Positions 20,772-30,953 of a DNA stretch of 64,000 nucleotides are shown in pieces. Positions within the stretch are counted from its first letter, which is position 1. Each line of letters starts with the position of its first letter. Origin of the DNA: Lucinisca nassula (Eukaryota > Mollusca > Bivalvia > Lucinida > Lucinidae); contig OY757011.1 of NCBI GenBank assembly GCA_963580285.1, positions 1,330,501-1,394,500 of the forward strand, given 5' to 3'. The notes under the pieces are model-generated. The model saw only the letters and a list, made by a program, of their open reading frames with translations, was not told the origin of the DNA and ran no database searches. Made by a program: the position numbers and the translations under genes.

Positions 20772-20964
20772 TTAACATGTTAAACCTAAAAGACTGCATC
20801 TGAAAAAATCGCCTGTTTCATCTCCTTAATAATATAATAATACCATATATATAATGTATATTTTTTACTTATACATGATTAGCTAGTGGTTACCAAACTC
20901 ACATACTGGATATTTGGCGTGAATGAACATTTCCGCGAAAAAATGGCATTATGAAAACACGAAT

Positions 20965-21735
20965 ATCATCACGATAACAAATCCGTGAAACGAAGACCCC
21001 CCATCCTAAACCCCACTTTATACAGAGAAAAGTGGGGTTTACGGGGGTATACATTATCTACTTTATTTTTGCTCAAAAACATAGATTATGGGTAACGAGC
21101 ACCCAAAATCTATGTGATTATTTTTGCTCAAAAACATAGATTATGGGTACTCGTTAGAACCGCCTCATTGAGGCTGTTCTAACGAGCACCCACAATCTAT
21201 GTTGAAGGCAGAAATAATTAAGATGTTATCATTTTTACCTAATATTTATCATTTTCTGACACTATGTTGGACGCCATTATTTCTTATGGACATGTTTTCC
21301 TAATGCAAATGTTTGATATTTTCATATAAATACTGCAAACATAGGTTGTGCGTGCTCGTTAGAACCGCCTCATTGAGGGTCTTCATTTCACGGACCTGTT
21401 CACATGATGAAGTCCATTGCTCTAACCCCTGAGTCAAGAGTAGAGGGCGATGCCATTAGGAAACATGGCCGTAAGAAATAATGGCGTCCAACATGGTGTT
21501 CGAAAATGATAAATATTAGGTAAAACGATAACACCATTACTATTTCTGCTTTCAACATAGATTGTGGGTGCTCGTTAGAACCGCCTCAATGAGGCGGTTC
21601 TAACGAGTACCCACAATCTATGTTTTTGGGCAAAAAAGGAACATAATGTATACCCCCGTAAACCCCACTTTTCTCTATATACAGTGGGGTTTATGGGGGT
21701 CTTCGTTTCACGGACTTGTTCACGTGATGAAGTCC
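20965..21735. mobile_element. Cluster of FB-A2 elements in opposed orientation
   Basis: At least three FB-A2-type units lie at about 20965-21310, 21325-21420 and 21455-21735. They share 'gtaaaccccacttt', 'catagattgtgggtgctcgt', 'gcctcaatgaggcggttcta' and the terminus 'cggacttgttcacgtgatga'. 21240-21300 and 21450-21530 are inverted copies of each other ('aatatttatcattttc', 'ggacgccattatttctta'). The phrase 'gaagtccattgctctaac' follows two of the termini, suggesting duplication of element plus flank. One central hairpin (20991-21135) has an internal duplication. Confidence 0.6.
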
Positions 21736-21858
21736 ATTGCTCTAACCACTGAGACAAGAGTAGAGGGCGATGTTGCAGTTTCTTACATTTTTTTTTTTTT
21801 TTTTCATTTTTCATTTTCTTCCCTATCCCTTGTTTCGTCTCCTCCACTATCTCTACTA

Positions 21859-21890
21859 CAGTCGAACTTCGATAACTCGAATACTTTTTG
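21859..21890 (+). mobile_element. Pogo-like element end fragment
   Basis: 'acagtcgaacttcgataact' plus 'cgaatac' matches the terminal repeat of the element at 19330. It is immediately followed by an FB-A element. Confidence 0.45.
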
Positions 21891-21900
21891 ACCGCCATTC

Positions 21901-22170
21901 CATTACGAAAACACGCCTATACAACTGCATTGTAGACTTTACCACAGAAAAACGAAAAATTTAAGTTGAAAAATTGTGATATTTTTTCTTCTTTCTGCTT
22001 AAAATATAGATTGTGGGCACTCGTTAGAACCGCCTCATCGAGGCGGTTCTACCGAGTAACAGCAATCTATATTTTAGAGCAGAAATAAGAAAAATAAGGT
22101 TTACCCCTGTAAACTCAAGTTTTACTTTATAAAAGTGGGGTTCAAAATTATATAGGCGTGTTTCGTGATG
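21901..22170 (+). mobile_element. FB-A foldback element
   Basis: Left end 'cattacgaaaacacgcctat', right end 'ataggcgtgtttcgtgatg'. The central hairpin is built from 'gtgggcactcgttagaaccg' and its complement, and a second small hairpin ('cccctgtaaactcaagtttt', 'aaagtggggttc') lies near the right end. This is one of the cleaner copies. Confidence 0.75.
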
Positions 22171-22223
22171 AACTGCTTTATGATCGGTAGGTCGATCTGG
22201 GCAAACGCTAGAAATAGCATATC

Positions 22224-22491
22224 CATTACGAAACCACGCCTATACAAATACATTGTGACATTTATCGCCGAAAAAAAAATGAAAATTTGTAATTTTTTTC
22301 TTATTCCTGCTAAAAGAATAGATTGTGGGGACACGTTAGAACCGCCACATCGAGGCGGTTCTAACGAGTACCCACAATCTATATTATAGAGCAGAAATAA
22401 GAAAAATAAGGTTTACCCGGTAAACCCCAGTTTTACTACATAAATGTGGGGTTCAAGGGTGTCAAAATTATATAGGTACGTTTTCGTGATG
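22224..22491 (+). mobile_element. FB-A foldback element
   Basis: It has the same organisation and orientation as the preceding copy, 53 bp away. The left end is 'cattacgaaaccacgcctat', the centre 'aaccgccacatcgaggcggt', the right end 'ggtacgttttcgtgatg'. Confidence 0.75.
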
Positions 22492-22511
22492 CATGTGGTA
22501 CAATGGTTTTG

Positions 22512-22806
22512 TTTGTTTGATCTGAGGTTTAATGTCCCCGTCAAAACTGTAAAAGTCATTTTGGAGACGTTGCTTCCATTTTTGTGGGACTTTTACCCAA
22601 CACTGAATTGAAATAACATATCAAGCCCTGTCGCCCAATGAAACCAATAGGGTTTATAAGCATGGAGGGCCGACTCGCACCGCTTTGCCTGGGCAGGCTT
22701 TGATCCTCTAAGCGGTTTACCAGTACTCGTGTGCGGGTCGGTTTCAGCTCTGGGTGGAAACATCATGCAGCCCATATATTTCTTCAAGCCCCGATGGGTC
22801 GGGGCC
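22512..22806 (-). mobile_element. SINE-2, near full length
   Basis: On the minus strand it begins 'ggccccgacccatcggggct', includes 'ctgcatgatgtttcc' and 'ggtaaaccgcttagaggatc', and ends 'gacggggacattaaacctca'. The family ends in the 'gacgttaaac' motif shared with tRNA-SINEs of molluscs, but I see no clear A/B-box promoter in its head, so classification as a SINE rests on the tail. Confidence 0.65.
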
Positions 22807-22839
22807 AAATACAATAGTTTAACTCAATGTATACTAATT

Positions 22840-22995
22840 GACCCTGCCATTGCTATATGTTGGACAACTCCATTTGTCGTTTAAGGAGTGTCAGATCCAT
22901 TTGTTTCTTTTTGCATTCTATGTTTGATGGCAAATCCTCTTTGCAAACAGTGCAGACCCTGATCAGACTGATCCGGGTCTCCACTGTTATGTCCC
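22840..22995 (-). mobile_element. MITE-D fragment
   Basis: 'attgctatatgttggac' and 'aactccatttgtcg' match the MITE-D right end in reverse. 'gcaaacagtgcagaccctga' with 'tcagactgatc' resembles its central part. Confidence 0.45.
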
Positions 22996-23114
22996 CACCC
23001 CCACCGCCAATGTCAGACGGCATATACTGTTTACCTTGCCCAAGTTACATGTAATGTGCTGATTTGAGTGAACAAAATCGTGTCTGGTGTATAATTTTGT
23101 TTACCCTTAATGGA

Positions 23115-23190
23115 TTTTGGTGTTACTGATGGGAGCTGTGGGTTAATTGTATCGATTCCAGATCATTGCATTCAATTCTGTTTTGAAAAT
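23115..23190 (+). mobile_element. PLE terminal fragment
   Basis: 'gatgggagctgtgggttaat' through 'ccagatcattgcattcaatt' is the last ~75 bp of the PLE tail. Confidence 0.55.
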
Positions 23191-23802
23191 ACTTGGTGGA
23201 AACGTTCAGAATCGGAATCAGAATTGTTACTGGTGACATGTCAAATGACATTCATACACCAGGACCTGTGGTATGGGAAGTGAGTCCCTAGTTCTCAACA
23301 AAAAGATAAACTTAGTTACACTATCCTATGTACCTTCAGCAGTGGGTACGATCGAATCGGGAAGGGAATTTCAATCTCTAATGGTTCGAGGGAAGAACGA
23401 TTCTTTATAGATATCAGCTCTTGCAGTAGGGACCCGAACGCCATTGAATGACAATTTCTACAGTACCTTGCCGGGAGAACAAGGTCAGCTGTTGGAATAC
23501 TTGCAGGACCCTTTAGACCATTGTATAAAAGCATGAGCCTATTGTCCCTTCTCCTTTCCTTAAGAGACTCCCATCTTAATTTTCCTAGTATTCCAGTCAT
23601 GCTCCCAGTTTCAAAGCAGTTCTTAATTGCTTGATACAAATCTAACACCTCTATTCTGAACTTTTTCAATTTCTTCGCTAAGGACAACTCCACTGTTGGG
23701 CTAAGCTGCAACTACCATATTCCAAGATTATGCGAACAAGTCCCTATATGCTGCTTCCTTTACATCCTTGGGACACTGATGAAGAGTGCGCCTCAGGAAA
23801 CC

Positions 23803-24226
23803 ATTACGAAAGCACGCCTATACAAATACAGTGTAACCTTGTTCGCCGAAAAAAATGAAAAAAAAAATAAGATGCAAAATTGTGATATTTTTCTCATTTC
23901 TGCTCAAAATATAGATTGTGGTTACTCGTTAGAACCGCCTCGAAGTTATATAGATTGTGGTTACTCGTTAGAATTGCCTCTAACGAGTACCCACAATCTA
24001 CATTTTAGAGCAGAAATAAGATTTTTTCTCATTTCTGCTCAAAATATAGATTGTGGGTACTCGTTAGAACCGCCTCTTCGATGCGGTTCTAACGAGTACC
24101 CACAATCTACATTTTAGAGCAGAAATAAGAAAAATAAGGTTTACCCCTGTAAACTCCAGTTTTACTATATAAAAGTGGGGTTCAAGGGGGTCAAAATTAT
24201 ATAGGCGTGTTTTCGTGATGTGCAGT
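23803..24226 (+). mobile_element. FB-A element inserted in LINE RT, 17-bp flanking repeat
   Basis: This copy carries an internal duplication of the hairpin region (23940-24010 versus 24047-24110). The 17-bp sequence 'gtgcgcctcaggaaacc' is present on both sides, at 23786-23802 and 24227-24243. Both copies align with the same place in the LINE coding sequence (after 'LGFLRR'). Confidence 0.75.
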
Positions 24227-24816
24227 GTGCGCCTCAGGAAACCAAGCGTTCTAGATATTCGCCTTAGCACACATGTTGCTAATGTGTGTATTACTCCTCG
24301 AATCGTGTGTGATTGTCACCCCAAGGTATTTAATGGAATTAATATTCTCGAAGACTGTTCCCTCTAAGGTGTAAGAACCTTCAATGTTATTGGTTCTCTT
24401 CCTATTTATCTGCATAATATTGCATTTAACGGGCTGAAATCTCATGCCCTATTTTCGTGCCCAACATCCTGATCTATCTATATCATTCTGAATAGCAAAT
24501 ACAGTAGTCTTCGAACAGTCTTATTTATGAGTCAATGTCGGTGGAACTATCGTTAATGTACAGAGAGAATAACCGTGGACTATGAACAGTCCCTTGTGGG
24601 ACCCAAGACAAAACTGGGAATCCATACTGAAGATTCACCATTAGCAACAACATGCTATTTTCTGTACAAAAGAAAGAAATCTATCCAGTTGAGAGTTCCC
24701 TCCCCCCAATTCCATAACCAAATAATTTGGATTTAAGTAGTTCCTAAGGGGGTGTCAGTTGAATGTCACAACTATGCCTTTTCCTAAATGCATGTTGTCT
24801 GTCTGGAAAAAGTTTA

Positions 24817-25096
24817 CATTACGATAATACACCCGTGCGACATAGTGCATTTTTTCACATCTCCAAAATTGCTACTTTTCTCAGGAAAATCCGTGAGATT
24901 TTTCTTATAAATATTGCAAACATAGGTTGTGGGTGCTCGTTAGAACCGCCTCATTGAGGCGGTTCTAACGAGTACCCACAACCTATGTCTGGGAGCAAAA
25001 ATAAGAAAAATAATGTATACCCCCGTAAACCCCAGTTTTCTTTATATAAAGTGGGGTTTAGGTGGGTCTTCATTTCACGGACTTTTTCACGTGATG
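24817..25096 (+). mobile_element. FB-A2 element in LINE remnant
   Basis: Left end 'cattacgataatacacccgt', central hairpin 'cctcattgaggcgg' with long arms, then 'aaaccccagttttcttta', 'aaagtggggttta' and the right end 'cggactttttcacgtgatg'. This is the clearest FB-A2 copy. Confidence 0.7.
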
Positions 25097-25798
25097 GTGT
25101 TCATCATAGTGGGCCATAATGTTTGAGTAGACTATATGTTCAAGCAATTTACACAGAAAACAGGTCAGGGACACCGGACGATAATTACGAGCAAGAGCCC
25201 TGTCTCCTCTTATGAAGAGTGGGTATATTTTAGCTAGTAGCCATTCTTTTGAGATGTCACCCGTATCGAGAGATTGTTGGAACAGATGTACAAAAACTGG
25301 GCCTAACTCATTTGCTATTTCCTTCAGGACTCTAGGATGAAGCTCATCAGGTCGTAAGCTATAGACGGGTTCAAGCCTTTAATTAATTTGATCACTCCCG
25401 CCGATGACACAACAAAAGTTTCCCATGAAAAGAGCCGATCTTCCAGTCAATGGAACCTCCTAGAGCTCATTTTTATTAAACGCATTATTGAATTGACCAA
25501 CTAGTTCCTCTGTCCTTTCAGAGTCTGATTCAGCAACCCGTTCTCTCCTCTTTTATTGAGAGCTGGAATTCCTTGCCTTTCTTTTGGCTATTGATGTATC
25601 TTTAGAAGTCTCTTGGATTTGCTTTTACATCACCTACCAAGTTATTCAAATACAATTCATGCTGATTTATGATTTGTTCTTAATTTCTCGTATCTGGTTT
25701 TCAAATTTGCCGGGAGTTTACCACTTACCAAACCCAACATTTTTTGCCTTAGCATGAATCCTACTTCTTCTCCGAATCCTTCTTCTTATTAGTTCGCG

Positions 25799-27870
25799 TG
25801 AGCACGAAGTGCTCATGGTGAGGTATTGTGGTCAGTGAATGCCCGTCGTCCGTCGTGCGTCGTCAACAATTTGATTTAAATGCGAACTTCTCCTAAACCT
25901 TGGGCCAATCTAATTCAAACTTCACAGGAATGTTGCCTGGATGGCTCCCTACCAATATAGCTAAACTCGTTCCACTCCGATTAACAAGATGGCCGCCAGA
26001 GCTAAAAATATAAAAATCTTTAAACGCCAACTCCTCCTGTACACTTCGGCCAATTTCATTTAAACTTCATAGGAATGTTGCTTAGGTGACTATCAACCAA
26101 AATTGCCAAAAACGGTTCCGCTCCGATGAGCAAAATGGCCGTCGGAGCTAAAAATAGAAAACATCGAAAATTGCTTCCAACGCGAACTCCTCCTAAACCC
26201 TTGGGCCTATTGGATTCAAACTTCACAGGAATGTTGCCTAGGTGACTCTCTTCCAAAATAGCTAAAATCGTTCTGCTGTGACGAACAAGATGGCCGGCAA
26301 AGCTAAAATAAATTATTCTTCAAACGATTACTCCTCCTATACCCCTAGGCCAAGTTCATTTAAACTTCATAGGAATGTTGCTTAAATTATCCTCAACCAA
26401 AATAGCTAAACAGCTCACGGTCGGATGAACAAAATAGCCGCCAGAGCTAAAAATAGAAAAACATCGTAAATTTGCTTCAAACGCGAACTCCTCTTAAACC
26501 CATGGGCCAATTTCATTCAAACTTCACGGGAATGTTGCCTAGGTGACTCCCTACCAAAATTGCTAAAATCAGTTCGCTCCGACAAACAAGATGGCCGCCA
26601 GAGCTAAAAATTAAAATAAAAATATTTAACGACAACTCCTCCTGTACCCTTGGGCCAATATCATTCCAACTTCATAGGAATGTTGCCTAGGTGACCCTCT
26701 ACCAAAATAGCTAAAACAGTTCTGCTATAATGAGCGAAATGGGCGTCACAGCTAAAAATAGAAAAACACCGTAAATTTGCTTCAAACGCGAATTCCTCTT
26801 TAATTCTTGGGTCAATTGATTCAAACTTCACAGGAATGTTACGTAGCTGACTCCCTGCCAAAATAGCTAAACTCGTTCCGCTCTGACGAACAAGATGGTC
26901 ACAAGAGCCCAAAATAGAAAAAAATCTTCAAATGACAACTCCTCCTGTACCCTTGGACCAATATCATTCAAACTTCGTAGGAATGTTGCACAGATGATCC
27001 TCTACCAAAATTACTAAAACGATCCCGCTGTGATGAATAGAATGGCCGCCAGAGCTAACAATAGAAAAACATCGTAAATTTGCTTCAAACGATAACTTCT
27101 CTCAAGCCCTTGTGTCAATTTGATTCACACTTCACAGGAATGGTACGTAGGTGACTCTCTACAAAAAAAAGCTAAAATATTTCCGCTCTGACGATCAAGA
27201 TGGCCTCCAGAGCCAAAAATAGAAAAATAAATCTTCAAACGACAACTCCACCTTTACCCCTGGACCAATATCATTCAAACTTCATAGGAATGTTGCACAG
27301 ATGACCCTCTATCAAATTAGTTAAAACGATCCCGCTCTGATGAACAAACTGGCCACCAGAGCTGCAAGTAGCAAAAACATCGTAAATTTGCTTCAAACGC
27401 CAGTTTCTCCAATCCTTGGACCAATTTGGTTCAGACTTCACAGGAATTTTGCCTAGGTGACTCCCTACAAAAATAGCTAAAATCATTCTGCCCTGATGAA
27501 CAAGATGGCCGCAATAGCTCAAAAAAGAGAAAATCTTCAACCGACAACTGTTTCTGTACCCTTGGGCCAATTTAATTCAAACTTCGTAAGAATGTTGCTT
27601 AGACGACCCTCTACCAAAATAGCCAAAACGATCCCGCTCCGATGAACAATACGGTAACCAGAGCTTAAAATAGAAAAACATTGTAAAGTTGCTTCAAACG
27701 CAAACTCCTCCTAAACCTTTGGGTCAATTTGATTCAAACTTCACAGGAATGTTGCCTAGGCGACACCATACCAAAATAGCTAAGCTCGGTTCGCTGTGAT
27801 TTACGAGATGACCACCAGAGCTAAAAATAGAATGTACTAAAGACAGTGACATTCAGGTGAGCGAATCAGG
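25799..27870 (+). repeat. Large tandem array, ~175-bp units, bounded by short termini
   Basis: The head 'gagcacgaagtgctcatggt' with 'gtcgtccgtcgtgcg' is followed by about 12 units of 'gccaatttgattcaaacttc', 'acaggaatgttgcctaggtg', 'ctaccaaaatagctaaaa' and 'gaacaagatggccgccagag'. It ends 'gacattcaggtgagcgaatc'. Units alternate slightly ('cttcataggaatg' versus 'cttcacaggaatg'), suggesting a ~350-bp higher-order dimer. Minus-strand ORFs here are products of the repeat. Confidence 0.7.
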
Positions 27871-27879
27871 GGCCCTCTT

Positions 27880-28245
27880 TTCTCTGGAGTAATCCAAGGA
27901 ATCGAAGAATATGGTCTATTTTTCTGGCCCAGTCCGTAACTTTGACTGCCCTTGCTACCTGGATATTTGTTTTGAATTCTCTATGAATCTTAACGAAGTG
28001 TTAATCACAATGAGACGATGTGTCATGTACAAAACCCAAGTCTATAGATCCAAGGTCAATGCCAAGCTTAACGCCACATGTCAAAAATAGGGTCTATGTT
28101 CCAGTCGGATCTTCTTCTTTGTCTGTCCTGGATGTGTTTTGAAATTTCTTGGCCGAATTAGACAATATGTGACGTGCCAGACCCAGGTCTACTGGTTCAA
28201 GGTCAAGATCACACTTTGAGAGGTCAAATGTCAAAACTATGGTCT
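27880..28245 (+). repeat. Two ~175-bp units of another repeat
   Basis: Shared blocks are 'atagggtctatgttcc' and 'tatggtctatttttc', 'gtgtcatgtacaaaaccca' and 'tgtgacgtgccagaccca', and 'ccaaggtcaatgcc' and 'tcaaggtcaagatc'. A poly(T) run of 23 follows at 28260-28282. Confidence 0.45.
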
Positions 28246-28306
28246 ATTTTTCGTATTCGTTTTTTTTTTTTTTTTTTTTTTTCATTCCTAGATTGATTTT
28301 GAAATT

Positions 28307-28504
28307 CATTACGAAAACATGCCTATACAAATGCATTATATAATTTCTGCCGACAAAAAAGGAAATTTTCAGATGAAAAATTGTGATATTTTTCTTATTC
28401 GGTACACGATAGAACCGCCTAGATATAGATTGTGGGTACACGTTAGAATGTTTTTTGGGCGGTGAAGTTTACAATGCATTTGTATAGGCGTTTTTTTCGT
28501 AATG
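28307..28504 (+). mobile_element. FB-A element lacking most of its centre
   Basis: Both ends are present ('cattacgaaaacatgcctat', 'tataggcgtttttttcgtaa'), but the central hairpin is rearranged ('acacgatagaaccgcc', 'gtgggtacacgttagaat'). The small secondary hairpin of other copies is absent, leaving a more symmetrical element. Confidence 0.6.
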
Positions 28505-29242
28505 TTTACCATATGACGTCGCTGCTATAGTCTTTCAAAACGAAGCGGGGCGTGACTGCACTTTAAGTTTTGGATTAGTCCGCGTTTTAGGTAAATCGCC
28601 TTCAGTTTGGGATTTTTGTTTTACTGAGGATCGTACTGCATCATATTAACCACTTGTCCACGACTTCTACATTATGACATTATCAAAAAACTTATTTATA
28701 ATTTCAAAATCCTGTGAAAAAAGAAATCCAAAACCTGCTTCCCCTAAAACATGGAATAGCCTTATCACGCTTGATCGTTGAACTCTCGAAGGTCGTTGAT
28801 AAACTATATTTAAATCACACGTGTAATAACACATGGTTACTGGCGCGTAACGCCATGACACCGTGATCCAATAAAATTCTTTTAAAATCGTTATACGATC
28901 AACAGAATTTTACACTCTTGGCCACCGGCCCCGATAGCTCAGTTGGTAGAGTGTCCGCTCCGGGGAACGGCAGGTCACGGGTTCGATCCCGGGCCGCGAC
29001 ATACCAAAGTCGTAAAAAATGGTACTAGCTGCTCCTCGCTTGGCACTCGGATTTACGGGGTAGAGCTAGGACTGGTTGACCCAGTGTCAGGATAATGTGA
29101 CTGGATGTGGTATCATGTAATGTATCTGGGACATGATACTTCAGTGAGGCAGCACTATAAAAGTGAGCATTGAGCTCCCTGTCACAACCAGACACCGTCG
29201 TGATATGACTGAAAAATTGTTGCAAGCGACGATAAACCCGAA

Positions 29243-29273
<31 letters not shown>

Positions 29274-29350
29274 TTGGCCATTTCATATGTACAAAAAATC
29301 GTAACTCGCCAAAGGTTCGTTTCATATATTTCATATGAAGTGGTCAAGAG
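28505..29350 (+). mobile_element. FB-B element split by a SINE
   Basis: The left part (28505-28924) contains 'accatatgacgtcgctg', 'acacgtgtaataacacatgg' and 'acgccatgacaccgtg'. The right part (29268-29350) contains the terminal hairpin 'ggccatttcatatg' with 'cgccaaaggttcg' and 'catatgaagtggtcaagag'. The SINE at 28925-29267 separates them with a 13-bp duplication. Confidence 0.65.
28925..29267 (+). mobile_element. tRNA-headed SINE with 13-bp target duplication
   Basis: The tRNA-like head has A box 'tagctcagttgg' (28935-28946) and B box 'gggttcgatccc' (28979-28990). The body contains 'ggtactagctgctcctcgct', 'gtgaggcagcactataaaag' and 'cacaaccagacaccgtcgtg', and ends 'gcgacgataaacccg' then (CA)n. 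The flanks are 'acactcttggcca' on both sides (28912-28924, 29268-29280). This is strong evidence of retroposition. The head cannot fold as a standard tRNA because the acceptor 3' strand is replaced by SINE body. Confidence 0.85.
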
Positions 29351-29370
29351 TGAACATGTATTATAACATA

Positions 29371-29617
29371 ACATTTGAGCCAGCAAATGAGAAAACCTAC
29401 AATAAGACATTTGCGTCCAACGAAGACTCAGATCAGCCTGCGCATTCGCGCAGTCTGATCAGAGTCTTCGTTGTGCGCTCTATGGATAGCTAAGGACCGA
29501 ATGCTTCTTCATGCAGCAAGAGAAGTCTCTGGTCAGACTATATGGATGCACAGGCTGATCTGATTCTTCGCTGGGCGCACATGTCCTATTGTAGGTTTTG
29601 TCGTGTTCCGGCTCAAT
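29371..29617. mobile_element. MITE-E foldback
   Basis: The left terminus 'gagccagcaaatgag' and 'aaaacctacaataagacat' pairs with the right 'atgtcctattgtaggttttg' and 'ccggctc'. The interior has a strong hairpin, 'gaagactcagatcagcctgc' with 'gcagtctgatcagagtcttc'. It lies 11 bp outside the donor side of the Kazal exon, i.e. at the start of its intron. Confidence 0.6.
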
Positions 29618-29628
29618 TTTTTACTTAC

Positions 29629-29796
29629 TGTATGTGACACCATCAGATCCACAGACCGGGTCCCAGAGGGCAATACACATGATGTTAGGACAAAGGTTAG
29701 TTGGTAAACCGGTACCGGAACCTGTACACTTTCCCGGATGACTCAGGGTCACTGTGGGGTCATGGCATTGCGCAACAGTAAGTTCACACTGATTGC
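29629..29796 (-). CDS. Internal exon of a multi-Kazal protease inhibitor
   Basis: A 168-bp minus-strand exon encodes the second half of one Kazal domain and the first half of the next. 'NQCELTVAQC' and 'PGKC' supply cysteines 4-6 of domain n, a short linker 'TGSGTGLPTNL' follows, then 'CPNIMC' and 'DPVCGSDGVTY' supply cysteines 1-3 of domain n+1. Kazal domains are secreted serine-protease inhibitors (family I1), abundant in molluscs. The acceptor is 'tttttgtcag' just before the exon and the donor is 'gtaagt' just after. Both introns are phase 1 and split the serine of the 'TYS' motif, the classic Kazal intron position, so exons of this shape can be added in tandem without frame disruption. 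The reactive-site residues follow the second cysteine ('CIALWD'). Neighbouring exons were not found in the window. Confidence 0.85.
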
Positions 29797-30039
29797 CTGA
29801 CAAAAATGAACCAAAAATCAACACACAGACGCATGGAAATAGGTAGCGATCTTCAGTTTAGTTTGTTAATTTAATTGCGGTCAAAGCCATGACAGATAAC
29901 CAATGGAAAGCAAGACATGGTTTTGGTTTAATGACAACGAATACTTGATACTTTCTTCATACCAAAATTCGACAGAACGACAAAGCAGGTAAAATGACAA
30001 TTACTCCCATAAATGGAGATATTCGAGAATTTTATAATT

Positions 30040-30211
30040 ATCTTATACTCCAAGAAACAAATGTTGTGGATATTTGTTAGAATCGCCTCTGCGGTTCTAT
30101 CGAGTTCCCATATTCTATGTATTGAGCAGAAATACGAAAAATATCAGAATTTTTTACCTAAAAAAATGTCATATTTTGGTGGTAAAATTTTCGAGGCATG
30201 TTTTCAAAATG
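30040..30211 (-). mobile_element. FB-A fragment
   Basis: It retains 'gttagaatcgcctctgcggt', 'tattgagcagaaatacg', 'attttggtggtaaaattt' and 'aggcatgttttcaaaatg'. The right-hand part of the family is absent. Confidence 0.5.
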
Positions 30212-30239
30212 AAACAAAATGCAATTTTTCTCCTTATGA

Positions 30240-30241
<2 letters not shown>

Positions 30242-30272
<31 letters not shown>

Positions 30273-30478
30273 GTTCTACGGCCCTTTCAAGATTATTTCA
30301 CTCCTATGGAACCGATCGTTAATCAGAGGTCGGCGAAAACCGGAGTACCCGGAGAAAAGACACCTGACTGCAGAACTTGGCGTCTCACATGTGACCCGAG
30401 CGAGGCTCGAGCCCACAGCGGTGATAGACCTAATGTTTAAGAGTCAGCGCTCTTATCCACTAGGCCACGGAGGCCCAA
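30242..30478 (-). mobile_element. tRNA-headed SINE with 30-nt poly(A) tail
   Basis: Minus strand: head 'gggcctccgtggcctagtgg' with 'ataagagcgctgac', B box-like 'gggctcgagcctc', body 'ctccgggtactccggttttc', 3' part 'gggccgtagaacc', then poly(A) (a T-run at 30242-30271). Unlike the 28.9-kb and 20.5-kb SINEs, this one uses a poly(A) tail, which implies a different LINE partner. No clear target duplication was found. Confidence 0.75.
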
Positions 30479-30672
30479 AGTGTTTTTTTTTTACCAGGAT
30501 AACCGTTTCACGGACTTGCTAACGCGACAAAGACGAACAATTTGTTTTGGAGTATTACAATTATAAGAAAAGTAGAAAAATAGTAAGAAAAAAATACGCA
30601 GGAAAGCCACCATCAAACGTACAGTTGTTTCAAAACACATTTTAAAACGTAGGATGTGAATTAACCAATTGT

Positions 30673-30875
30673 ATGCTGGAAACCCCTAAAGGGGTACCTT
30701 GGCAAACAGTACATGCCCAGATCAGACGCCACAGAACGCGGCGTCTGATCAGGGCCTGCACTATTTGCTAACAGAATTTTCCATCAAAAATAAAATAGAA
30801 TTGAAAAAAGAGGCCTGACACACCCTTATTGGACAAATGGACTTGTCCAACATATAGCAATGTAAGAGTCCACTA
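30673..30875 (+). mobile_element. MITE-D copy
   Basis: 'acccctaaaggggtacc', 'ttggcaaacagtacatgccc', the hairpin 'agatcagacgcc'/'ggcgtctgatc', then 'ctgcactatttgctaacaga' and 'ggacttgtccaacatatagc'. It matches copies at 41620 and 46203. Confidence 0.6.
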
Positions 30876-30953
30876 GCATACAATGGGTAAAGGTCAGCTA
30901 AATATTTATACCAATATTATTGCAGCTTGCCATTTCCGTGATCGTCTTAAACA

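Larger units (their letters stand above)
23200..25795 (-). mobile_element. Decayed non-LTR retrotransposon (LINE), RT domain
   Basis: Minus-strand RT signatures appear in the proper order, in several frames with many stops. They are 'DELHPRVLKEIANELGP' and 'NYRPVSLTCFLCKLLEHIVY' at about 25140-25370, a 'DRFLSFVQ...LGSHKG' region near 24600, 'RFQPVKCNIMQINRKR' and 'IKYLGVTITHDSRSN' at 24251-24445, and the C-terminal 'LRWESLKERRRDNRLMLLYN' at 23316-23711. This order is typical of CR1/jockey-like LINEs. The 3' end is AT-rich with 'tcagaatcgg'-type repeats near 23205. Two foldback elements (23803-24226, 24817-25096) interrupt it. The 5' end merges into the tandem array at 25.8 kb. The FADD active-site motif was not found intact. 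Confidence 0.75.

Noticed and set aside
23863..24117. ORFs running through FB-A elements (e.g. with 'SAQNIDCGYSLEPP')
   Set aside because: The same peptide recurs wherever FB-A hairpins occur, in either orientation; it is the hairpin sequence translated, not a conserved gene.
26056..27570. Minus-strand ORFs in the 25.8-27.9 kb array
   Set aside because: They repeat with the ~175-bp unit and lack any domain; stops are spaced by unit variation.
28927..28999. tRNA gene candidate with clear A and B boxes
   Set aside because: It is continuous with a SINE body ending in 'aaaccc' plus (CA)n and is flanked by a 13-bp target duplication, and the acceptor stem does not close. The tRNA-like heads at 20.7, 30.4 and 59.35 kb were rejected for the same reason.
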